The position numbers and the translations under genes are program-made. This document shows positions 50,760-59,651 of a stretch of DNA of 64,000 nucleotides, in pieces. How positions within the stretch are numbered: the first letter of the stretch is position 1; every line of letters begins with the position of its first letter. This stretch comes from Colwellia hornerae (GTDB taxonomy: Bacteria; Pseudomonadota; Gammaproteobacteria; Enterobacterales; Alteromonadaceae), in NCBI RefSeq assembly GCF_007954355.1, contig NZ_VOLR01000014.1, forward strand, positions 1 to 64,000, written 5' to 3'. Below the pieces are notes generated by a model. The model was not told the DNA's origin, did not search any database, and saw only the letters and a program-made list of their open reading frames with translations.

Positions 50760-51039
50760 TATTTAGATTCAGCAATGATTAATGAGGACAATTTTTTCAT
50801 TAAATGAGTAATATTGATAGTAAATCATTAATATTTTTAGTGGTGAGGTGTTAAAGAGTTTTTCAGCGGTTCTTGGCAAAAGCAAGTTCAACTATAGTGA
50901 TAATAGAGTTGAATGGCCATGCCCGTTTTAAGGCATCGGTAGCTTCAAGGTATAAGTGCTTCTTGGTCTGTTATTTCTAAGGTAGTTATAATTACCTCCA
51001 CTATCCATGGAGGTACTAGTTAAGCGCGCCAATATGGCT
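50760..51039. other. Gap downstream of ppnP with a 7-bp hairpin
   Basis: In this 280-base gap TACCTCC (50993-50999) and GGAGGTA (51009-51015) form a perfect hairpin. It lies 24 bases after ppnP on the minus strand and has a weak AT tail, so it may be a terminator. Nothing else was recognised. Confidence 0.35.
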
Positions 51040-51357
51040 TTATGCTGCGATATAAGAACAACAATAATCAGCTAAGCTTTTTACTTTGATATCAAATTTA
51101 GCATCGCCGTCGACATAAAAGTGTCCACCTGCAGAAATGCTTTGCCATTGTGTCTCATTAGGTAATAATATTTCAACCTCACCCGCGATAATTTCCATCA
51201 ATTCTTTTTCTGCAGTAGCAAAAGTATACTCACCGGGCATCATAATACCTAAGGTTACTACCGAACCATCTGCTAGCGTTACTTTTCTACTGGTTACCTT
51301 GCCGTCGAAATAAACATTAGCGGCCTTGGTCAGTGTCACATTCTTGAATTCTGTCAT
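51040..51357 (-). CDS. ppnP: PpnP, pyrimidine/purine nucleoside phosphorylase
   Basis: A small cupin-fold phosphorylase (DUF1255, E. coli YaiE) that cleaves several nucleosides. The 105-residue product begins MTEFKNVTLTKAANVYFDGKV and has VTLGIMMPGEYTFATAEKELMEIIAGEVEILLP and FYVDGDAKFDI, the family core. An AGAGGAAG ribosome site precedes the ATG at 51357; the longer frame to 51426 is rejected. Confidence 0.94.
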   Translation of the reverse strand: MTEFKNVTLTKAANVYFDGKVTSRKVTLADGSVVTLGIMMPGEYTFATAEKELMEIIAGEVEILLPNETQWQSISAGGHFYVDGDAKFDIKVKSLADYCCSYIAA

Positions 51358-51484
51358 GATAATCTTCCTCTTTATATAAAGTAAAGCGTTGCAGTTTAGC
51401 ACTTGTTGGCCAGAAAATAATATCAACAGAGTATCTGGCCTAAGTGTTTACCTTCAGTGTACTACAAGGCTATTCTTATTTTAC

Positions 51485-52969
51485 TTATTGATTTGACTCT
51501 ACAATGCGTTTCATATCTGTCATGTAACCACGCAATTTTTTACCTACGCTTTCAACACCATGGCTGCGAATTGCTTCGTTAACTTCAATCAAACGTACGT
51601 TATCAACACCATTTGAACTTTCTTTTATGCCTTCACCCAATTCTTCAAGTGACAATTTGCTAGCGAAATCACTAAGTAAAGGTTGTGCAGCATGAGTAAA
51701 TAGGTAGTTACCGTATTCAGCGGTATCTGAAATAACCACGTTCATTTCGTATAATTTGTTACGGGCAATACAGTTAGCAATTAATGGTGTTTCGTGTAAT
51801 GACTCGTAATAGGCTGACTCTTCAATAATACCGGCAGCAACCATAGCTTCAAATGCTAGTTCAACACCCGCTTTTACCATAGCAACCACAAAGATGCCTT
51901 TGTCGTAGTATTCTTGTTCGGTAATTTCAATGTCGCAATCAGCTGCTTTTTCAAAAGAAGACTCAGCTGTTTCTTCACGCCATTTTAATAAATTCACATC
52001 ATCATTCGCCCAATCTTCCATCATAGTAGCAGAGAAGCGACCTTCGATAATGTCGTCCATATGCTTTTCAAACAACGGACGTAAGATGACTTTTAAGGCT
52101 TCAGACATATCAAACGCTTTAACTTTTGCAGGGTTTGATAAACGGTCCATCATATTAGTGATGCCGCCATGCTTTAAGCCTTCGGTCGTTGTTTCAATGC
52201 CGTATTGTAATAATTTACGTGCATACGCAGCATCCATACCTTGCGCAACTAGCTGCTTATGGCCAAGTACCGCTGCAGTTTGCAACATGCCACATAAAAT
52301 AGTTTGCTCGCCCATTAAGTCAGACTTCACTTCAGCAATAAATGATGATTCAAGTACGCCAGCACGATCGCCACCGGTAGCTGATGCGTAAGCCTTAGCT
52401 ATTGCTAAGCCATTACCCTGTGGATCATTCTCAGGGTGAACAGCAATTAAAGTAGGAACACCAAAACCACGTTTGTATTCTTCTCGTACTTCAGTACCCG
52501 GACATTTAGGTGCAACCATGACTACTGTAATATCTTCACGAATTTTCATACCTTCTTCAACGATATTAAAACCGTGTGAGTAGGCTAAAGTTGAACCCTG
52601 TTTCATATGAGGCATAACGGCAGTCACTGCAGAAGTATGTTGCTTGTCTGGTGTTAAATTAAGCACTAAGTCAGCTTGTGGAATTAATTCTGCGTATGTA
52701 CCTACGGTAAAACCGTTTTCTGTCGCCCATTGCCAAGATTGACGTTTTGATGAAATGGCAGCTTCGCGTAATGCGTAAGAGATATTTAAACCCGAATCAC
52801 GCATGTTCAAACCTTGATTTAGCCCTTGGGCGCCACAACCAACAATGACAATATTCCAGTCTTTAATAAAATTACAGCCATCGCTGAACTCTTCACGCTG
52901 CATAAAACGACATTTGCCTAACTGGCCTAATTTTTCGCGTAAACTTAAAGTGTTAAAATAATTGCTCAT
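51485..52969 (-). CDS. ilvC: IlvC, ketol-acid reductoisomerase (class II)
   Basis: Second common step of valine/isoleucine synthesis. The 494-residue long-form enzyme has the NADPH site [21 protein letters not shown], the metal ligands in [22 protein letters not shown], and the duplicated C-terminal knotted domain typical of class II. It is divergent from ilvY, its activator, with a 202-base intergenic region containing two similar putative operators. Confidence 0.97.
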   Translation of the reverse strand: MSNYFNTLSLREKLGQLGKCRFMQREEFSDGCNFIKDWNIVIVGCGAQGLNQGLNMRDSGLNISYALREAAISSKRQSWQWATENGFTVGTYAELIPQADLVLNLTPDKQHTSAVTAVMPHMKQGSTLAYSHGFNIVEEGMKIREDITVVMVAPKCPGTEVREEYKRGFGVPTLIAVHPENDPQGNGLAIAKAYASATGGDRAGVLESSFIAEVKSDLMGEQTILCGMLQTAAVLGHKQLVAQGMDAAYARKLLQYGIETTTEGLKHGGITNMMDRLSNPAKVKAFDMSEALKVILRPLFEKHMDDIIEGRFSATMMEDWANDDVNLLKWREETAESSFEKAADCDIEITEQEYYDKGIFVVAMVKAGVELAFEAMVAAGIIEESAYYESLHETPLIANCIARNKLYEMNVVISDTAEYGNYLFTHAAQPLLSDFASKLSLEELGEGIKESSNGVDNVRLIEVNEAIRSHGVESVGKKLRGYMTDMKRIVESNQ

Positions 52970-53079
52970 TGGGTTGTCCTCTTGGTCTCAAATCTGCTCA
53001 GGGCTATGCTGGCGATTTGATAAATTAAATGGCTTTATCGGTCTTTCCGACGATGGAGACATCATAGCGCAAGATTAAT

Positions 53080-53127
53080 GTTGCTTAAAATGATATATTC
53101 GCAAGGTGGCGTTGCATAAAATGCAAC
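53080..53127. promoter_or_regulatory. Putative IlvY operators in the ilvC-ilvY region
   Basis: A perfect inverted repeat GTTGCAT-AAA-ATGCAAC (53111-53127) and a degenerate copy GTTGCTTAAAATGAT (53080-53094) are 31 bases apart, about three helical turns. In E. coli IlvY binds tandem sites in the same intergenic region and activates ilvC with its substrates as inducers. Assignment is inference from position and symmetry. Confidence 0.6.
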
Positions 53128-53171
53128 GATTAGTGAGAAAACAAGTCACCAATGAATGATAAGAGTAAATA

Positions 53172-54050
53172 ATGGATCTTAAATCGTTAAAAATGTTTGT
53201 GCATTTAACCCACAGCCTCCACTTTGGGAAAACCGCTGAAGCCCACCATGTCAGTACTTCTACCTTAAGTCGAATTATTCAAAGGCTGGAAGATCAGTTA
53301 GGCTGTTTGCTATTACATCGTGATAATCGCTCTGTCGTGTTAACTGAGGCAGGCGTGTTATTTTACAAATATGCTGAGCAACAACTTGAACAATGGCAAT
53401 TATTGCAATTGTCGCTCGACCAGAAGCAGGCTGAGTTGCAGGGTAAACTTCATATTTATTGTTCGGTAACTGCCGCCTATAGTCATTTACCGCCGTTATT
53501 GGAACGCTTTCGCCAGCAACACCCGCTAGTTGAGATTGTATTAACGACTGGTGATGCTGCTGATGCCTTTGACCAAGTGCAGCAAAAATTGGTAGATTTC
53601 GCCTTTGGTGTAAAACCTGAAAGCTTATCAAGAATGTTCTATTTTCAGCATATTGCCAATGTGCCGTTAGCCGTAATTGCGCCAACGATGGCTTGTCGGG
53701 TTCAGCAACAATTACAAGATGAAACGATTACTTGGTCTGAAGTACCGATTATTTTAGCTGAGCATGGTGCGGCACGTAAGCGTTTTGAGTTTTGGTATCG
53801 TAAAAAGCAACAAGGTAAGCCCAACATTTATGCGACCGTTTCGGGACATGAAGCGCTTGTTAGTATGGTTGCTTTAGGTTGTGGCGTTGGCATGGCGCCA
53901 AAAGTTGTTGTTGAAAATAGCCCAGTAAAAGACCGGGTGCAATATTTACAAAATGTTGGCGACATTGAACCATTCGACCTCGGGATTTGTTGCTTAAATC
54001 AAAGTCGAGAACAAACCTTAGTCAAAGCCTTTTTTGAGGCGATTAAATAG
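53172..54050 (+). CDS. ilvY: IlvY, LysR-type activator of ilvC
   Basis: LysR-family transcriptional regulator that senses acetohydroxy acids. The 292-residue protein has an N-terminal helix-turn-helix (SLHFGKTAEAHHVSTSTLSRIIQRLEDQLG, split here to AEAHHVSTSTLSRI) and the substrate-binding domain. It is divergent from ilvC, the classical pair. Length is as in E. coli IlvY. Confidence 0.93.
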   Translation: MDLKSLKMFVHLTHSLHFGKTAEAHHVSTSTLSRIIQRLEDQLGCLLLHRDNRSVVLTEAGVLFYKYAEQQLEQWQLLQLSLDQKQAELQGKLHIYCSVTAAYSHLPPLLERFRQQHPLVEIVLTTGDAADAFDQVQQKLVDFAFGVKPESLSRMFYFQHIANVPLAVIAPTMACRVQQQLQDETITWSEVPIILAEHGAARKRFEFWYRKKQQGKPNIYATVSGHEALVSMVALGCGVGMAPKVVVENSPVKDRVQYLQNVGDIEPFDLGICCLNQSREQTLVKAFFEAIK

Positions 54051-54090
54051 CCTCAGCAATCCATTTATGCCAGATATATGCAATATTACT

Positions 54091-54483
54091 GCTCCAATAT
54101 AATGACTGTAATCTTATTGATTGTGCTGTCCGGCTAAAGAGAAACAGCATCGGTTAGGTGTCTCAGTTATTGCTCCATTGCTGGGTAATTATTAGCACTA
54201 TGCTTGAATACTACTGCTTGAATACTACTGCTTTGATACTACTGCTCCAATATAATGGTTTAAATCTTATTGATTGTGCTGTCCGGCTAAAGAGAAACAG
54301 CATCGGTTAGGTGTCTCAGTTATTGCTCCATTGCTGGGTAATTATTAGCACTATGCTTGAATACTACTGCTTGAATACTACTGCTTGAATACTACTGCTC
54401 CAATATAATGGTTTAAATCTTATTGATTGTGCTGTCCGGCTAAAGAGAAACAGCATCGGTTAGGTGTCTCAGTAAACGGTCCA
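54091..54483 (-). repeat. Three tandem 153-bp copies of the comM 3' end with nested 14-bp repeats
   Basis: The last coding bases of comM plus 3' flank recur twice downstream of the gene with period 153 (landmark CTCCAATATAATG at 54092, 54245 and 54398). Copies away from comM keep the old stop and extra sequence but carry in-frame stops and substitutions within the former coding part. Inside the units, TGCTTGAATACTAC (14 bp) is itself repeated two to three times (54201-54242, 54354-54395). It fills the gap between ilvY and comM. Confidence 0.92.
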
Positions 54484-55963
54484 TTGCTCGGTAAGACAAG
54501 GCTTCAATGATATGTTCATGCAGAATATCTTCAATACCATTCATGTCTGCCAAGGTACGGGCTATTTTCAATATCTTATGGTGGGCTCGGGTCGACAAAC
54601 CAAGTTTTTCAACCGCTAGCTCTAAAAACTCATGTTCATCATTGCTGAGTTTGCAAAACACCCGTGTTTCAGCACTTCCTAAGTGAGCATTAGCTTTACC
54701 CTGTCGCGCTAATTGCACTTCTCTACAGATTGCGACCCTTTGCTGTATTTGCACGGAACTTTCATTGTGATGATCATTCTTGGCCCACATACCTTTTGGT
54801 AAACGGGTCACCTCAATTTGAATATCAATACGGTCAAGAAAAGGTCCCGATAGGCGATTCAAATAACGTAAAATCTGCTCGGGTGTACTGCGGTTGTCAT
54901 TGTAAAATCCAGTTGGGCTAGGATTCATCGCAGCCACTAATTGAAACTTTGCCGGAAAGGTTTGCTTGTACATCGCTCTAGAAATGGTGACTTCGGCTGA
55001 TTCCATAGGTTCACGTAAAACATCGAGCACTTTACGAGCAAATTCCGGTAATTCATCTAGGAACAACACGCCATTGTGCGCTAACGAAATCTCCCCCGCT
55101 TGCGGCTGGCTACCGCCGCCAACCAGGGCTGCAGAAGAAGCAGTATGATGGGGAGCACGAAACGGACGAGTTAACCAAGATTTATGATTGATTTTTTGAT
55201 GGCTAATGGAAGCAATAGCCGCAGCCTCTAACGCCTCACTTTCGCTCATCGGTGGTAATATGCCGGGTAAGCGGCTCGCTAGCATGGTTTTTCCTGTGCC
55301 GGGTGGACCAATAAAAAGTAGATTGTGTGCGCCACAAGCGGCAATTTCTAGCGCTCTTTTTGCCAGAGGTTGACCAATAACATCAGCAATGTCTTTACTG
55401 GTAGGCACTTGATAATGTTCTACTGCTTGTGCTGATACTAAGGGTAGCGAGCGTTGCTTTAAAAAGTGTGGGTATAATTGACTTAAATGTTCTATTGATA
55501 AAATATTGGCTTGTTTAACCCAACTGGCTTGTTCAGCATTTTGCTTAGGAATCACTAAGGTTCTTTTAGCGTTAGCGCAAGCAATCGCCATCGGAATTTC
55601 ACCAATGATTTCACGCAATTCACCTGAAAGTGCGAGTTCGCCGGCAAACTCATATTGGCTTAAATCTGTATTCGGCAGCTGCTCACTCGCCACCAAAATA
55701 CCGAGCGCTATTGGTAAGTCGAAGCGACCGCCCTCTTTAGGTAAATCAGCGGGGGCTAAATTTATGGTAATACGCTTCGCTGGGAATTGATAACCACAAT
55801 TGATGATAGCGCTGCGCACCCGATCTTTTGATTCACGTACCGAGGTTTCTGGTAAACCGACAATATTAAATACTGGCAGTCCATTGGCTAAATGCACTTC
55901 GACTGTGACAAGGGGAGATTCAAGCCCAACCCGGGCTCTGCTATAAATACAAGCTAGGCTCAT
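54440..55963 (-). CDS. comM: ComM (YifB), AAA+ helicase-like protein of natural transformation
   Basis: Hexameric helicase promoting branch migration of incoming DNA in natural transformation. The 507-residue protein starts at 55963 (MSLACIYSRARVGLE), has an N-terminal Lon-like/ChlI domain (KRITINLAPADLPKEGGRFDLPIALGIL), Walker A GPPGTGKT, Walker B VLFLDELPEF and the C-terminal Mg-chelatase-like region. The frame extends seven codons further up and is not used. The stop is 54440-54442, and the 3' end seeds the tandem repeats described separately. Confidence 0.95.
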   Translation of the reverse strand: MSLACIYSRARVGLESPLVTVEVHLANGLPVFNIVGLPETSVRESKDRVRSAIINCGYQFPAKRITINLAPADLPKEGGRFDLPIALGILVASEQLPNTDLSQYEFAGELALSGELREIIGEIPMAIACANAKRTLVIPKQNAEQASWVKQANILSIEHLSQLYPHFLKQRSLPLVSAQAVEHYQVPTSKDIADVIGQPLAKRALEIAACGAHNLLFIGPPGTGKTMLASRLPGILPPMSESEALEAAAIASISHQKINHKSWLTRPFRAPHHTASSAALVGGGSQPQAGEISLAHNGVLFLDELPEFARKVLDVLREPMESAEVTISRAMYKQTFPAKFQLVAAMNPSPTGFYNDNRSTPEQILRYLNRLSGPFLDRIDIQIEVTRLPKGMWAKNDHHNESSVQIQQRVAICREVQLARQGKANAHLGSAETRVFCKLSNDEHEFLELAVEKLGLSTRAHHKILKIARTLADMNGIEDILHEHIIEALSYRAMDRLLRHLTDAVSL

Positions 55964-56191
55964 AAAAATCCATTTAATTAGCAATCCTGTAAGTTACAGT
56001 TTAGGCAGGATTTATCTAAAGTGCTAACACAGCATATAACTAAATTATTTATTTCAATTAAAAAACGCTAGTAAAAAAACTTGCACTTAATATTAGAGCT
56101 ATGGTACTAATTTAAATAGGCAGTGCAATAGCCAACAAATTTAAAAGTTTTTCATTGTGTTTTTATAAAGAATCAAGGTAATTGAATAAAC
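55964..56191 (+). promoter_or_regulatory. Control region upstream of the ilv leader
   Basis: A candidate promoter is TTGCAC (56081-56086), an 18-base spacer and TACTAA (56105-56110), a weak -10. The transcript would start about 75 bases before ilvL. The comM start is on the other side, so this is a divergent region. Confidence 0.35.
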
Positions 56192-56272
56192 ATGCAAAAA
56201 TTTAGTTCAGTGATTATTAACATTCTCGTCGTGGTGATTATTAAATCATCGCGGGGTTGTTTGTTGAGCTAA
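56192..56272 (+). CDS. ilvL: IlvL, leader peptide of the ilv attenuator
   Basis: The 26-codon frame from ATG 56192 to TAA 56270 reads MQKFSSVIINILVVVIIKSS and then RGCLLS. It contains four Ile and four Val plus Leu codons clustered in the middle, as expected for a branched-chain amino acid attenuator that stalls the ribosome when those tRNAs are uncharged. A terminator and antiterminator hairpin follow. It is not long enough for a functional protein. Confidence 0.88.
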   Translation: MQKFSSVIINILVVVIIKSSRGCLLS

Positions 56273-56326
56273 GAAAAACTAAAGCAAAAAACAAACCCTC
56301 GCTCCGAAAGGAACGGGGGTTTTTTT
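56251..56326 (+). promoter_or_regulatory. ilvGMEDA transcription attenuator
   Basis: The terminator is AACCC..TCGCTCC / GGAACGGGGGTT (56294-56320) with a GAAA loop and one internal mismatch, followed by seven T. The competing antiterminator pairs GCGGGGTTGTTTGTT (56251-56265, inside the ilvL end) with AACAAACCCTCGC (56288-56302), which overlaps the 5' arm of the terminator. Both structures are readable by eye; the ilv operon of E. coli uses the same logic. Confidence 0.82.
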
Positions 56327-56465
56327 ATAGATAAAGATGAAAGTAATGATGGCTTGTTTTTAAATCAATATTTTATATCAATTAATCATACCAACTCAGC
56401 GCAAAGGAGAAAGCTCAAACTAACGGTTATGCAAAATGTATTCAGTTGGGTGGGTTAAAAAAAAG

Positions 56466-58130
56466 ATGACAAGTGAAAAGAAACAAACAGGCGGTTCATT
56501 ACTTTTTGACGTACTTCAACAGCACGGTGTTGAGCATGTTTTTGGTTATCCTGGTGGCGCTATTATGCCAATTTATGATGCACTTACCGATAGCGACATC
56601 CAACATTTTTTGTGTCGTCATGAGCAAGGTGCGGCATTTTCAGCGGTTGGTTATGCAAGAGCTGCCGGTAAAGTAGGGGTTTGTTTTGCGACTTCTGGTC
56701 CGGGGGCAACTAATTTAATTACTGGCCTCGCTGACGCTCTTGCCGATTCAATACCTATTGTTGCCATAACCGGGCAAGTTGCCACCTCGGTGATGGGCTC
56801 AGATGCTTTTCAGGAAATTGATATTTTTGGTTTATCACTCGCCTGTACTAAGCATTCTTTTCAGGTAACCGATATTAATGATCTGGAAAAAGTTTTACAT
56901 CAAGCTTTTGCTATAGCACTTGAAGGGAGACAAGGTCCTGTTCTTGTCGATATCCCAAAAGACATTCAAATTGCGCATGTGGTTAGTCAAGGCAGTGTGG
57001 TTTCAACCTTGAAAAATAAAGTTAATTTACCGCCTGCTAATGTTGGTTCTGCTATCGCTATGCTTTGTCATGCAAAACAGCCCATTTTATATGTGGGTGG
57101 CGGTGTTGGTATGGCAAATGCGGTCGATGAATTACGCGACTTTATTGATATTACCCATATACCGAGTGTTTCAACACTAAAAGGTTTAGGTGCAATTTCG
57201 CCCGATAATGAAAACTATCTTGGCATGTTAGGTATGCACGGCACCAAAGCGGCAAACTTGGCGGTACAAGAAAGTGATTTATTAGTCGTTGTTGGTGCTC
57301 GTTTTGATGACCGGGTTACCGGGAAGTTAACTGAATTTGCGCCCAATGCGAAAGTTATTCATTTTGATATTGATACCGCTGAAATTAATAAACGCCGAGC
57401 CGCTGATTCAGCGATTTTAGGTGATTTAAAAACTAATCTTCCCGCCTTAGCGATCCCTTTAGAAATCAAAGGTTGGCAACAAAAATGTCAGCAAATGAAA
57501 GCTGACTTTGCTTGGGATTATAATCATCCAGGCAGCACTATTTTTGCACCAGCGGTATTAAAAGAGTTGAGTGATAAAATGCCGTTAAACAGTTGTGTTA
57601 CCACTGATGTTGGTCAACATCAAATGTGGGCGGCACAGCATATGTCATTTGATCATCCCAGTAACTTTCTAACCAGTGCTGGTATGGGCACCATGGGCTT
57701 TGGTTTACCGGCAGCGATTGGCGCGCAAGTGAGCCGTCCAACAGATTGCATTATTACTGTTTCAGGGGATGGTTCTATTATGATGAATGTTCAAGAGCTA
57801 TCAACCATTAAGCGTTTTCAGTTACCGGTAAAAATTGTTCTCATTGATAATGCCAAGCTAGGTATGGTTCGCCAATGGCAAGATTTATTCTTTGAAGGAC
57901 GCTTGAGCGAAACGGATCTTTCTGATAACCCCGATTTTGTCATGCTTGCTAATGCGTTTGATATAAAAGCCAAACAAATAAGCTCTAAAGCAGAGGTTTC
58001 GGGGGCGATTGAAGAGATGTTAGCACATAACGGTCCTTACCTTTTACAAGTGAAAATAGATGCAGCAGACAATGTTTGGCCACTAGTTCCACCCAATACA
58101 GCCAATGATAAAATGATGGAGAGTACTTAA
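56466..58130 (+). CDS. ilvG: IlvG, acetolactate synthase large subunit
   Basis: ThDP-dependent catalytic subunit of acetohydroxyacid synthase II. The 554-residue product has [16 protein letters not shown] with the catalytic Glu in [28 protein letters not shown], and the ThDP-Mg motif [13 protein letters not shown]. The ATG at 56466 fits the E. coli N-terminus better than the one at 56436. No frameshift is present, unlike the E. coli K-12 ilvG. ilvM overlaps by spacing of one base. Confidence 0.95.
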   Translation: MTSEKKQTGGSLLFDVLQQHGVEHVFGYPGGAIMPIYDALTDSDIQHFLCRHEQGAAFSAVGYARAAGKVGVCFATSGPGATNLITGLADALADSIPIVAITGQVATSVMGSDAFQEIDIFGLSLACTKHSFQVTDINDLEKVLHQAFAIALEGRQGPVLVDIPKDIQIAHVVSQGSVVSTLKNKVNLPPANVGSAIAMLCHAKQPILYVGGGVGMANAVDELRDFIDITHIPSVSTLKGLGAISPDNENYLGMLGMHGTKAANLAVQESDLLVVVGARFDDRVTGKLTEFAPNAKVIHFDIDTAEINKRRAADSAILGDLKTNLPALAIPLEIKGWQQKCQQMKADFAWDYNHPGSTIFAPAVLKELSDKMPLNSCVTTDVGQHQMWAAQHMSFDHPSNFLTSAGMGTMGFGLPAAIGAQVSRPTDCIITVSGDGSIMMNVQELSTIKRFQLPVKIVLIDNAKLGMVRQWQDLFFEGRLSETDLSDNPDFVMLANAFDIKAKQISSKAEVSGAIEEMLAHNGPYLLQVKIDAADNVWPLVPPNTANDKMMEST

Positions 58131-58131
58131 G

Positions 58132-58377
58132 ATGAATCATTATCAATTACTTATAAAGGCTGATGATAAGCAAGTGGTGCTAGAACGTATTTTACAAGTT
58201 GCCCGCTACCGAGGCTTTCTCATTGAAGGCATTAAGGCGCGAGTTAATACCGGTACAAATATTGGCACAATAGAATTGATGGTGCGAAGTGAGCGACCTA
58301 TTTCTCTTTTGGTTGATCAAATTAATAAACTGATTGATATCAAAGACGTCAAGGTAGACAAAAATACCACGCAGTAA
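58132..58377 (+). CDS. ilvM: IlvM, acetolactate synthase small subunit
   Basis: The 81-residue ACT-domain regulatory subunit of AHAS II. The product begins MNHYQLLIKADDKQVVLERILQVARYRGF, split here as VLERILQVARYRGF, typical for IlvM. It starts one base after the ilvG stop and is followed by 115 bases before ilvE. Confidence 0.93.
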   Translation: MNHYQLLIKADDKQVVLERILQVARYRGFLIEGIKARVNTGTNIGTIELMVRSERPISLLVDQINKLIDIKDVKVDKNTTQ

Positions 58378-58492
58378 TATTGCTCATAACCAGTTATAAT
58401 AATTACGTAACAAGCACTCATAAAAATTCAGAGTTGGTTGGGTCATTAAACTACAGCTAACTCGTTAAAAATATTATAAATTAGGAAGAAAA

Positions 58493-59419
58493 ATGGCTAA
58501 AGTAAATGCAGAACTAATTTGGTTTAATGGTGAACTCATGCCGTGGAAAAATGCCACTGTGCACGTAATGAGTCACGCTTTGCATTATGGTTCTTCAGTA
58601 TTTGAAGGTATCCGTGCTTATGATACTCATAAAGGTACGTGTATTTTTCGTTTAGAAGAACACATCAAACGTTTATTTGATTCAGCAAAAATTTATCGAA
58701 TGAATATCCCTTTTACCCAAGAAGAAATTGTACAAGCCTGTAAAGATGCTGTTGCTGAAAATGGTTTAGCTTCTGCGTACTTACGTCCGTTGGCTTTTCT
58801 GGGTGATATCGGTATGGGCTTACGCCCACCAATTGATGCAAAAGCTGATGTAATGATTGCCGCATTTAGCTGGGAAGCATACTTAGGTGCTGATGCTATT
58901 GAGAATGGGGTAGAAGTTGGAGTGTCAAGTTGGAATCGATTAGCACCTAACACTATGCCAACAGCAGCAAAAGCTGGAGGGAATTACCTTTCATCACAAT
59001 TAATTTCAGCCGAAGCTGCTCGTCATGGTTATGCAGAAGGTGTTGCACTTGATATCAATAACATGGTTAGTGAAGGAGCCGGTCAAAACTTATTCTTGAT
59101 CCGCAAAGGTATTCTTTATACGCCTCCAGGAACCGCTTCTATTTTACAAGGGTTAACGCGTGACACCGTATTCTTCCTTGCAGAACAACTCGGTTATGAA
59201 GTACGTGAAGAGCCTATTTCTCGTGAGTCATTATACTTAGTTGACGAGTTCTTTATGTGTGGCACGGCAACGGAAGTTGTACCGGTAAAATCAGTGGATG
59301 GAATGCTGGTCGGTAATGGTTCTCGTGGACCAATTACTAAAGCGATTCAAGAAGCCTTTTTTGGTATTTTTAACGGAACAACCACTGTCCCAGACAATTG
59401 GTTAGATCCGGTTAAATAG
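58493..59419 (+). CDS. ilvE: IlvE, branched-chain amino acid aminotransferase
   Basis: PLP aminotransferase (class IV) for the last step of Val, Leu and Ile synthesis. The 308-residue protein has LHYGSSVFEGIRAY, the PLP lysine in TAAKAGGNYLSSQL, and EGAGQNLFLI, EEPISRESLYLVDEFFMCGTATEVVPV, both divided from the whole. It lies third in the ilvGMEDA order. Confidence 0.97.
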   Translation: MAKVNAELIWFNGELMPWKNATVHVMSHALHYGSSVFEGIRAYDTHKGTCIFRLEEHIKRLFDSAKIYRMNIPFTQEEIVQACKDAVAENGLASAYLRPLAFLGDIGMGLRPPIDAKADVMIAAFSWEAYLGADAIENGVEVGVSSWNRLAPNTMPTAAKAGGNYLSSQLISAEAARHGYAEGVALDINNMVSEGAGQNLFLIRKGILYTPPGTASILQGLTRDTVFFLAEQLGYEVREEPISRESLYLVDEFFMCGTATEVVPVKSVDGMLVGNGSRGPITKAIQEAFFGIFNGTTTVPDNWLDPVK

Positions 59420-59459
59420 CGGTAATAATTCAACTCGTTGTTATTTTTACTTTATCGGC

Positions 59460-59490
59460 AATACTTACTTATAGCGATAAGTTAAGTATT
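59460..59490 (+). other. 13-bp hairpin in the ilvE-ilvD gap
   Basis: AATACTTACTTAT (59460-59472), AGCG loop, ATAAG-T-TAAGTATT (59477-59490) pair with one bulged T. There is no T run, so it is not a standard terminator; it could stabilise or process the message between ilvE and ilvD. The gap is 232 bases. Confidence 0.45.
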
Positions 59491-59651
59491 CCTTCTTTGT
59501 TAAAGTGGCAAATCTTGGCGAGTTGCGTCATCACCGTAAACTATAAATAAAACCGATAAGGTTTTATTTTAAAAGCTTATTGATTCAGTGGCTTTCAAAA
59601 TAAAATTTTTCACCAATATTAATCAATACTATCAATTGGAATGTAAATATC

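Noticed and set aside
51930-52391. 153-codon plus-strand frame inside ilvC
   Set aside because: Antisense shadow of a conserved enzyme, with no ribosome site or family motif.
54091-54483. CRISPR or insertion-sequence remnant
   Set aside because: The repeats are copies of the comM end, without spacers, terminal inverted repeats or transposase.
56436-56465. Upstream ATG for ilvG
   Set aside because: Adds ten residues not found in IlvG; ATG 56466 aligns better.
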